Origin: JBCCCJ01 sp039029315
GTDB lineage: Bacteria > Bacteroidota > Bacteroidia > J057
DNA length: 64,000 bases
Direction: 5' to 3'
Assembly (NCBI GenBank): GCA_039029315.1
Contig: JBCCGK010000010.1
Span: 109,705-173,704 of the forward strand
Part shown: positions 8,297 to 17,300 of the stretch, piece by piece
Numbering within the stretch: position 1 is the first letter of the stretch
Layout: the number at the start of each line of letters is the position of its first letter
Program-made: the position numbers and the translations under genes
Notes under the pieces: generated by a model
What the model saw: the letters and a program-made list of their open reading frames with translations, nothing else
Told to the model about the DNA's origin: nothing
The model's database searches: none

Positions 8297-11200
8297 ATGT
8301 TTAGGTTTTATTTGCTCTCATTCTTTCTGATACTAGCCAGTTCTCCAACAACCCCAATTACTGCTCAGGAACTTATCGATGGACGCACGTCCAGTTACCA
8401 AACCTATCTCTTCCGATTGAATGAAGAAGAGGCCAGAAGCCTGTATTCAGAAGGCATGGAAAGTATGGAAGAAAGCTTCCTCCACAGCCCGCTGGATTCC
8501 TTCCCGACAGATTCATCCTATGACAAGCGGCTTCCAATCGGCCATTATCTGGAAGTGTATGTCAAGGAAAACAAGCTTGAAATAGAATTGCTTTCTGTCG
8601 GCAAGCTTCACTACAAAGTCATCAATAACCAACGGGATCTGCTCTTATGGGTCCATGATTCTTTGGGCAATTCCATACAAGACGCAGAAGTGATACTTGC
8701 CAACAAGCGCATTCCGTTCGATCAAGGGATGATGGCCTACAGAATGTCCAATAGTCATCAGGAAGGCCTTCTCCGTATTACTCACCAGGACCATACAGAT
8801 TATTTTCACATAGATGCTACAGATGGTGCTTCACTTCTCAAACGGGTATTTAGGCGGATTGTTTTTAGCATCCCTATTCGATGGATTTGGCGCCCTCCTA
8901 CCCTTTTTATGAGGAGTATAGTTAGGGCCATTAAGTATAAGGAGACGCCCTATTTCATCTATCGAACTACTCGTTCCTTTCGGGAATACTATAGTTTGGG
9001 GGATTGGTGGGAATCCAGAACGGAAAGGCGTTTAGGCCCAAGCAGTTATTTTACCACTCATCAACCCACATACAGGCCAGGAGACACCCTCAAATTGAAA
9101 GCCTTTCTGATGACGCTTAGCGGTCGAAAGCTAAAACGGAAGCTGTCCTTGTATATATCCGGGAAACAGAAGAATGGAAATTATTTTTTTAAATATCTGG
9201 CCGATCTTTCCTCTTACCGCCCAGGGGCATACCAGCATGAATTTGTTTTGGATGACAGCCTGAATCTGACACTTGACCAGACATTTACCTTGACTCTTGA
9301 AGGTCTTTGGGAGCTGGAAATCAAAGAGACTTCCTTCCGGCTGGAAGATTATGAACTGAAGGAGGTGAATTTTACAGCCAGAAAAACCCAGGATACCCAT
9401 CAAAGAGGTCAGCCCCAGCGGATCTTTGTCAGAGTGATGGATGCCAATGAGCTGGATCTGCCGGGAAGTCAGGTCAACATTCTGCTCACACCAACTTATG
9501 CTAGCAATTGGAAAGCAAAACATGTTTTTCTTCCTAATATCCTTTGGACCCACAAGCAAATGCTCGATCCATCAGGGGAAACACAAATTGGCGTCCCCGA
9601 AAGTATCTTCCCTGACGCCTCTATCAGATACAAATTGCATATTCAGTTGCTTTCTGCTGAAGGAGAGCGAAAATCGTATGAAATGGAGGTAGATTTTTTG
9701 GCAAGGGAAGAAAAACTGGAACTGACCTATGAAGCAGATTCATTGGTTGCTGTATACCTACACGAACACCAACAACAGCCGACCAGTGCTGTACTGGGTG
9801 CATATGACAGCAAGGGGGGATTGCTATTTGAAGAGCGTTTGTATTTGCCTGAGAAAGTCCCGATCAATCCAATCGTAGATCATTATAGGCTGAAAACGGG
9901 GGAATTACAGGCTCGGATAAAAGGAGAAAGTCTTGTCAAAGTGTTTTCAGAAAGAACCTCCGACAGTCTCCGAATCGTGGTACAAAACCCAAGGAGGCTC
10001 CCATTATGGTATCATTTGTACCATAAAAACAGAGAAATTCAACGAGCACAAACAGAGCAACTAGATATACAAATCAAGACTAAGAGTCCAAAGAATTATT
10101 TTCTCTCCTTCTCTTACCTTTGGCGAGGAAAAATCGTCAAAAGTGAATATGAACTCCCCTATCGTAAGCGGGCGTTAGCGCTAAGGTTGAAACACCCAGA
10201 ACGGATTTTTCCAGGAAAAGAGGTGGAGATAGATATAACAGTTACTTCCCCATCCGGTCGTCGGATTGGCAATATGGATGTCCTTGCTTATGGATTGAAC
10301 AAACAATTTGACGGATATACCCCACCAGAATTGGCTGACTTATCCAAAGACTATAAGCAGAGAAAATCAAAAAATTCGTTTCAGGATAAACCAGTAACAT
10401 ACACCCCTATCTCTCGGCCCCTGAATTTTGATCTTTGGAATGAAGGTCATCGTCTGGACAGTTTGGCAATTTATCAGTTCCTCTATCCCGATTCCGGTCT
10501 GTATAGATATGAAGTCGACGCAACAGACGGCATCAGTCAGATTGCACCTTTTGTAGTGGATGAAAAGGGAAATCTCGATCAGGTTCACATTATCTATGTG
10601 GATTTGATACCCGTCTTTTTTCGGGGGGCAAGTGGATGGAGAAGGTATAGTGTTCCTGTAGATTTTGGCTATCACAGCATACAGCTGAGAACCAGAACTC
10701 GTAAAATTGAGCTGGATAGTGTCTACGTTCCAGCAGGCAAAAAATTGATTTTGAGTGCGAGCACCTTTTATTCTCATCCCCAAAAAACAGTTATTGGCAT
10801 GCCCAGCACGCTTGGCAAGGAAGAGGTGAATTATCTCTCCAAGTTTCTTGCCCCGCTCAAGCAGGACTATTATCGCCTCCATTCCTATCTCAAACAAGAC
10901 AATCGTGTATACTGGGCCAGGGATCAGCATCAATCATTCGTTCATGGCACTCAGTTGTTTGGTCCTTTCCTGCCGAATATATTCAGTTTTCACTCTCCTG
11001 GAGAATATTCTACAAAGCTCACGTTCGAATCGGGATTTGCCTATGAATTCCAACGGGATCTAGTCAAAATGCGACAAATCCCTGAACAAGTCAGACCCAG
11101 GATTTCTGACTTATCCACCCGACTTACCCTCTCGGTAGCTCAGTCAACCTTCAATGAATTTGCTTATACAGAGGCTGAGATACTCGCGGCATGGAACGCA

Positions 11201-14200
11201 TCCCATTATCAAGAGGTGATCGTTCCCGTGAAATATGATACACATTCTCAGACAAGCCCTGGATTTGGGCGATTGGAAATTGGCCTGCCAAGGAAATCAG
11301 AATCTCCTGAAGAGGCCATGATTTTGGTGTCCACAGATTCCCTCCATGTTTTGAGAAATATTCAACCTTATAGCCGTACTATTCACCAACTCCAGGCAGG
11401 TCTGTATGAGCTTCTGCTGTTTCAATCAGATTCTCAATACTACCGATTTGATTCTTTATTGATCCAAGCAAATGGGATCAATTATTTCCAGCTAGATCGG
11501 GATAGCTTACGGGCAACAGATTCTCTGATACGTGTGCTCTACGAATTGTCCACCAAACGCATTGTCAGCAAAAAACAGGTCAAGAAAGACAATGAACAGA
11601 TGAAAAATCTTTTCCAACAGAGATTTCATTCCTGGGAAGGGGAAGACAGGAAAAATCTGTTCGGAATAATTCAAGATGCAGATGGGACGCCTTTAATCGG
11701 TGCGACCGTCCTCATCAAAGGCACAACTATTGGGACCCTGACCAACAATGAAGGAGAATTTTCGTTGCATGTCCCCCCCGATGCAGAGATAGAAATCTCA
11801 TATATTGGATATAGCAGTCAAACCGTCTATGTAGGAGACAGGAGCTATCTCCAGCTTAACATGGCAGAGGCGACTACTCACCTGGATGAAGTGGTTGTGG
11901 TTGGTTATGGAATACAAAGGCAAAAAAAGTACCTTGGATACAGCGTTTCGAACATTACAAGCTCTGGACTAAGAAGCATTGAGGGAAAAGTCGCAGGTGT
12001 TCAGGTTCAGACGTCTGAAACAGGAAAACTTATCAGGATCAGAGGGGGAAGAGCTGCTGGATCACTGGTCTACATTGATGGTGTGAAGATGAGGGGGAAA
12101 TTGGAAGATCTGAATTTGGATCAAGATCAAATCAAGGACATCCAATTGCTTGACAGCCAAGACTTGACCTCTATTTATGGGCCTGAAGCAGCTAATGGAG
12201 TTATCCTCATTCAAACCAAATCCGGATATGTGTCCTCTTCCTTGCTAGCAGAAGATACCGCAGAGCCAGCACCTTTGCCTCTGGAGGCATCAGGCATGAG
12301 AAAGAATTTTCGGGACTATGCCTTTTGGAAACCAGATTTGCGAACGAACAGACAAGGGAAAGTTAGCTTCAAAACGACCTTCCCTGATAACATCACCCAA
12401 TGGAGACTATTTGCACTTGCCATGGGCAAAGGCAAATATATAGGAGCAAGTGAATCTCTGATCAAAGCCTACAAACCACTACAAGCTCGGTTATCCTTGC
12501 CTCGTTTTCTGGTTGAAGGGGATAGCGCTCTGGCTATTGGTAAGGTGCAGAATTTTTTGGGCGATTCTATAGAGTTAGTCAAGGAGTTCGCCATTGAAAC
12601 AGATACTGTTCTGCAACAGTCCACGAGTTTACTGACTGCTCAATTAGATACGATTTCTGTCATTGCTCCTCAAACAGATTCTCTTAGCCTTACTTATCGG
12701 ATTGTAGAAGAAGGTGGATATCAGGACGGAGAACGAAGATCCATTCCTGTTTACCCCAGGGGAAGTAAAGAAAGCGTGGGACAAACTCTCTACTTGATGG
12801 GAGATACTTCTGTCCACGTCAGTTTTGACCCAGGCAAGGGGCCGATCCGGATACATGCTGAGAGCAATCAACTCAATGTGCTTCGAGAAGAAATCTCAAG
12901 TCTTCATAGATATCCATATGCCTGTAATGAGCAGGCTGCATCCAAACTGAAGGGCTTGCTTTGGGAACAAACCATCACCAAGACACTTAAGGAACCCTTC
13001 CATCATGAGGCTGTCATCAAGCAGCTAATCAAAAAACTGGAAAAATCCCAACGCGAGGATGGGTATTGGGGCTGGTGGCCAGGAGGAGCGAAGGAGCTTT
13101 GGATCACCCAACATGTGGTTGAGGCACTATTGTTGGCAGAAAAAAAGGGCTATTCACCCAGATTCCGACAATCAATCCTCACAAAGGAATTGGTATACGA
13201 AGCAGAAAAAACGCCTTCCTGGCATCAGCTCTCTGGCTTGATGCTTCTGCATCGAATGGGTGAAAATGTAGCAAAAAAACGCGTCGTGCATATCCTGGAT
13301 TCCCTGGAGAAGGATAGCCTTCAGTCTTTTTCGCAGACTCTGGATCTGATTCGGATCAGACAATTATATGAGCTTCCTTATGCTCTCGATAGTGTTTGGG
13401 AACACCGCAAAAGAAGTGCGCGAAACAATTGGTATTGGGAAGGTCAGAGCTGGTATAGTCTTCGACAAAGCCACCTGCTTACCAGTCTGAATGCCTATGA
13501 AATCCTGCGTGCAGCACAAGTCTCTCATGATACGTTGAGAAAGGTCCAACAATACTTTTTGGAGAGCAGATCTTTGACTGGATACTGGAATACCTATCAA
13601 GCAGCCAGAATTCTGGCAAGTATTCTCCCCGATATCCTCCAACGCTCAGAAAGCGGATTTCTCAGCAATCTGACAGTGATCGGCACAACTAGCATGACAC
13701 CTCAACAGTTTCCATTTGATACGCTGATTCAGGCAGAAGAATCCCTGCAATTCCGCAAAACAGGTCCTGGTCCGTTGTACATTTCTGTCAGTCAGCGTTT
13801 TCATGAGTCCAATCCGGAGCCTGTAGCCAAAGATTTTCACCTCAAGACCTGGCTTAGTTCTGAGGAGTCAGACCAATTGATACAGCTGCATAAAGGCGTT
13901 CCGGTTAGCTTAACCGCACAGCTGAAACTAGACAAGGATGCCGAATATGTCATGATCGAACTACCGATTCCGGCTGGTTGCTCGTATCAAGGCAAGCCAC
14001 AAAGCAGGCGATATGGGGAAGTCTATCGCGAATACCTCAGAGAGAAGACTTCTATTTTTTGCCAATCGCTTAAGGCTGGAATTTATCATTTCAAAATTGA
14101 CTTACTACCGAGATATTCAGGCCGTTACACACTGAATCCTGCCTATGTCGAAGAAATGTATTTTCCTGTATTTTTTGGCAGAAGCAGCCTAACAATGATC

Positions 14201-14215
14201 AATATCACAGATTAA
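8297..14215 (+). CDS. Alpha-2-macroglobulin-like giant protein with inserted SusC-type regulatory domain and TonB plug (copy 1)
   Basis: The 1972-aa product has a signal peptide (to about TPITAQ) and no lipobox. An MG2 domain (TYRPGDTLKLKAF, from about residue 250) is followed by several beta-rich macroglobulin-type segments. At about 1120-1210 lies a carboxypeptidase-regulatory-like domain (GTPLIGATVLIKGTTIGTLT...) ending in DEVVVVGYG, and at about 1225-1315 a TonB-dependent receptor plug (VYIDGVKMRG ... SIYGPEAANGVILIQTKSG), but no beta-barrel follows. The chain returns to an A2M domain (about 1335-1425; WKPDLRTNRQGK...) and a thioester/alpha-toroid domain with C1543-N-E-Q1546, the CxEQ thioester motif, then GYWGWWPGG. 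Macroglobulins trap proteases and can link covalently to them. Function of the SusC-like insert is unknown. The neighbour at 14305 is a full-length paralog, 89 bp downstream. Confidence 0.9.
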   Translation: MFRFYLLSFFLILASSPTTPITAQELIDGRTSSYQTYLFRLNEEEARSLYSEGMESMEESFLHSPLDSFPTDSSYDKRLPIGHYLEVYVKENKLEIELLSVGKLHYKVINNQRDLLLWVHDSLGNSIQDAEVILANKRIPFDQGMMAYRMSNSHQEGLLRITHQDHTDYFHIDATDGASLLKRVFRRIVFSIPIRWIWRPPTLFMRSIVRAIKYKETPYFIYRTTRSFREYYSLGDWWESRTERRLGPSSYFTTHQPTYRPGDTLKLKAFLMTLSGRKLKRKLSLYISGKQKNGNYFFKYLADLSSYRPGAYQHEFVLDDSLNLTLDQTFTLTLEGLWELEIKETSFRLEDYELKEVNFTARKTQDTHQRGQPQRIFVRVMDANELDLPGSQVNILLTPTYASNWKAKHVFLPNILWTHKQMLDPSGETQIGVPESIFPDASIRYKLHIQLLSAEGERKSYEMEVDFLAREEKLELTYEADSLVAVYLHEHQQQPTSAVLGAYDSKGGLLFEERLYLPEKVPINPIVDHYRLKTGELQARIKGESLVKVFSERTSDSLRIVVQNPRRLPLWYHLYHKNREIQRAQTEQLDIQIKTKSPKNYFLSFSYLWRGKIVKSEYELPYRKRALALRLKHPERIFPGKEVEIDITVTSPSGRRIGNMDVLAYGLNKQFDGYTPPELADLSKDYKQRKSKNSFQDKPVTYTPISRPLNFDLWNEGHRLDSLAIYQFLYPDSGLYRYEVDATDGISQIAPFVVDEKGNLDQVHIIYVDLIPVFFRGASGWRRYSVPVDFGYHSIQLRTRTRKIELDSVYVPAGKKLILSASTFYSHPQKTVIGMPSTLGKEEVNYLSKFLAPLKQDYYRLHSYLKQDNRVYWARDQHQSFVHGTQLFGPFLPNIFSFHSPGEYSTKLTFESGFAYEFQRDLVKMRQIPEQVRPRISDLSTRLTLSVAQSTFNEFAYTEAEILAAWNASHYQEVIVPVKYDTHSQTSPGFGRLEIGLPRKSESPEEAMILVSTDSLHVLRNIQPYSRTIHQLQAGLYELLLFQSDSQYYRFDSLLIQANGINYFQLDRDSLRATDSLIRVLYELSTKRIVSKKQVKKDNEQMKNLFQQRFHSWEGEDRKNLFGIIQDADGTPLIGATVLIKGTTIGTLTNNEGEFSLHVPPDAEIEISYIGYSSQTVYVGDRSYLQLNMAEATTHLDEVVVVGYGIQRQKKYLGYSVSNITSSGLRSIEGKVAGVQVQTSETGKLIRIRGGRAAGSLVYIDGVKMRGKLEDLNLDQDQIKDIQLLDSQDLTSIYGPEAANGVILIQTKSGYVSSSLLAEDTAEPAPLPLEASGMRKNFRDYAFWKPDLRTNRQGKVSFKTTFPDNITQWRLFALAMGKGKYIGASESLIKAYKPLQARLSLPRFLVEGDSALAIGKVQNFLGDSIELVKEFAIETDTVLQQSTSLLTAQLDTISVIAPQTDSLSLTYRIVEEGGYQDGERRSIPVYPRGSKESVGQTLYLMGDTSVHVSFDPGKGPIRIHAESNQLNVLREEISSLHRYPYACNEQAASKLKGLLWEQTITKTLKEPFHHEAVIKQLIKKLEKSQREDGYWGWWPGGAKELWITQHVVEALLLAEKKGYSPRFRQSILTKELVYEAEKTPSWHQLSGLMLLHRMGENVAKKRVVHILDSLEKDSLQSFSQTLDLIRIRQLYELPYALDSVWEHRKRSARNNWYWEGQSWYSLRQSHLLTSLNAYEILRAAQVSHDTLRKVQQYFLESRSLTGYWNTYQAARILASILPDILQRSESGFLSNLTVIGTTSMTPQQFPFDTLIQAEESLQFRKTGPGPLYISVSQRFHESNPEPVAKDFHLKTWLSSEESDQLIQLHKGVPVSLTAQLKLDKDAEYVMIELPIPAGCSYQGKPQSRRYGEVYREYLREKTSIFCQSLKAGIYHFKIDLLPRYSGRYTLNPAYVEEMYFPVFFGRSSLTMINITD

Positions 14216-14304
14216 CTTACAAGCAACTCCTACTAATTTCGACAGATTCGCATCTGTAACTACTGCTTTCTTCAAAACTTCCATGAATTCTTAGCAATCT
14301 TTCT

Positions 14305-17300
14305 ATGATCGTCCCTGCCCTTCCTTATTCTTCCAGAACTATTGTTTGTCTTTTCCTTTATGGGTTCATCCTCTGTCAGTTCTCGTTTGCACAGGCATTA
14401 TTGACTAGCAGAAGCAGCAGTTTCCACACCTATATTTTTCGCCTGACAGAAGAAGAAGCGAGTAGTCTCTATACAAATGGGATAGAGGAAAGCTACCTGC
14501 ACAGTTTACAAGATTCTTTTCTCACAGATTCCGGTTTGACGAAATCGCTCCCCAGAGGTCATTATCTTTTTGCCCATATCGAGCTGAACCAATTGATACT
14601 TGAGCTTCATACCGTCAGTCAACTTCAATTTCAGATAATTGACAACCAGCGGGACTTGATTTTGGTGGTTCATGATTCCGTTGGGAACATCATTCCTGAT
14701 GCAGAGGTTCTGATCAGCAACAAACAGATTCCCTTTGATTCTCACTTGCAAGCCTACCGACTCGCAAAAAGCCGCAAGGAAGGATTGCTGCGGATCACAT
14801 ATCAGGGATACACAGATATATATCATGTGTCTGCCGAGAAGGGAGCAGCGACGCTTAAGACAGTGCTGAGGAGCATTGTTTTCACGATTCCAATTCGATG
14901 GATCTGGCGGCCTCCTGTCCAATTTGTCAGGGGAATTGCGGGAAGCATTGGTAGTGGATATGGGAAGGGATGGATTGGCTCATTGGTTCGGTTATTCAAT
15001 GGAAGTGCTGCGTACAATGCCCTCTACAAATACGAAAATCGAAAAGACCTGGCATATGGTGAAAGCAGTTATCTCATCACCAACAAACCTATCTATCGTC
15101 CTGGCGATACAGTCAGGGTAAAGGCATTTGTGATGAAAAAGAAGGGAAGAAAACTTCGTCGAAATGTCCCCCTCACCTTGATCGGACCTTTTGGGCAACA
15201 TCGGTCTTCCAGATTTCTTGCAAAACTCTCTCCCTACAGAGCGGGTGCCTATACCTATGAATTTGTCTTACACGACAGCTTGAATCTTCAGTTGGACCAG
15301 GGCTATACCCTGTCTATGGACACATGGTTTGATTACACTCTAATCCAAACTTCCTTCAGATTCGAAGACTATGAGTTGAATCAAGCTGAGTTTTCTGCAA
15401 CTAGAGCCAAACAACTTCATCAAAGAGGCGAGCAACAAACACTTAGTCTGCAAGTAACAGATGCCAACCAGCACAATCTACCTGGAAGTGAAGCAAGCAT
15501 CACTGTCATTCCCCGAAAGGTGGAAGCCTGGAAAGATAAGCAAGTATTCCTGGCAGATACTCTTTGGCAACATGAACAAAGACTCGACCCAATTGGTCCA
15601 ACATCCATTCAACTTCCTGACAGCATATTCCCGGAGATCAAGCTTGACTACCTCATAAAGATTGAGCTATTCACCGCAGATCGAGAGAAGAAAACATTTG
15701 AGTTGAGTGCAACATTTGACAACGAATCTGACAAATTGCTTCTGACTTATGATGCAGATTCTCTCAAAGCTCAATTCTTCAATCAGAATCGGGAAGCGCC
15801 CAGAAACGCAGTGCTTCAGGCCTTGGATCACAATGAGAAGGTAATCATGGAAGAATCACTTAGCCTTCCTAGTAGCCGCCCCATTAATCCAACTGCGGCT
15901 CATTATCGTCTTGTGTCTGGATCACTGTCCGTAGAAGCAGATGGAGCCAGCCTTGTGCGCGTGCAATCTGAGAGAGGTCCAGACAGTCTTAGAATTCTCG
16001 TCCAGAATCCCCGGCGCCTTCCGCTGTGGTATCATCTGTATCACCAGCAGAAGGAAATCGCGCGTGGCAGCTCGGATTCTATGGATTTCCACATTCGTAC
16101 CAAGAACCAAAAGATATATTCTCTTTCCCTGTCGTATCTCTGGAAGGGAAACATCCATAAAGAGGAGTACAGAATTCCCTATCATCCATATGCGGCTTCC
16201 CTGGAATTCATTCATCCAGCACGTATTTTTCCAGGTCAGGAAGTTGAGATGGTCATCAACGCTCAAACAGCCAATCGGAAACCCATTGCTGGTTTGGACA
16301 TTATGGCCTATGGCATCAGCAGTCAGTTCAAGGATGGCCCCCCCCCTCCCCTGTCTAGCCATTTGCCATCCAACAAAGAGAGAAAGTTCTATAATCAATT
16401 CCGTAACACCTGGACAGGGCGATACAAAAAGACGGAAGCGCTAGAATATGATTCGTGGAACCATGCGCATCGCCTGGATAGCATCTCTATGTTTCAATTC
16501 CTGTATCCCAAGACGGGTATCTACCAATTCTCTTTGGACGCCCCGGACAGCATCACCCAATTCTCTCCTTATGTGGTCAATGCAGAAGGAGCGCTAGATC
16601 CAGTACATATCATCTATGTGGATCAGATCCCGGTTTTTTTTCGTGGAACAAAAGGATGGTCTAGCTATAGTATCCCTGTTGACAGTGGATATCATCATCT
16701 AGGACTCCGAACACATCGGTATACAGTAGAACTGGATAGTCTCTATATCCCTTATGGGAAAAAGCTAATCCTCAGCGCGAGCACCTTCTATTCGCATCCT
16801 CACAAAACAGTCATTGGGATGTCCCCCACACTTGATGCACGGGAGGTGAGGCATTTGCGACGGTTTTTCGTTCCGATTCGCTCCGAAAATCTGCCCCCCT
16901 TCTCTTATGTAAAACAAGGACAACGGATCCACCTTCTGAAGGGACTACCTCATGCATTCAATAGGTGGGATGCCCTCTATGGGCCGTTTTTGCCAGATTC
17001 TATGTTTCTCCATGCTCCTGGAAAATTTCGCATTCAAGTAGAATTCGAACCCAACTACCAATATGAATTTCGCAAACAATTCGTCAAACTCAGTCCCTTC
17101 CCCAGGCAATCCAGAATTCATACTTCATATTTCCCGGAATCACTGAATGTTCTTACTGAGCAGAAGGCGTTTGGGTCCTTCGCACATACGGAAGCAGCCA
17201 TCCTGGAGGCATGGGAAGAGCAGGTATTTATGAACAATATTGCTCACATCAAGTATGACAATCCGACCCATACAGAGCCTGGACATGGTGTATTGCACAT

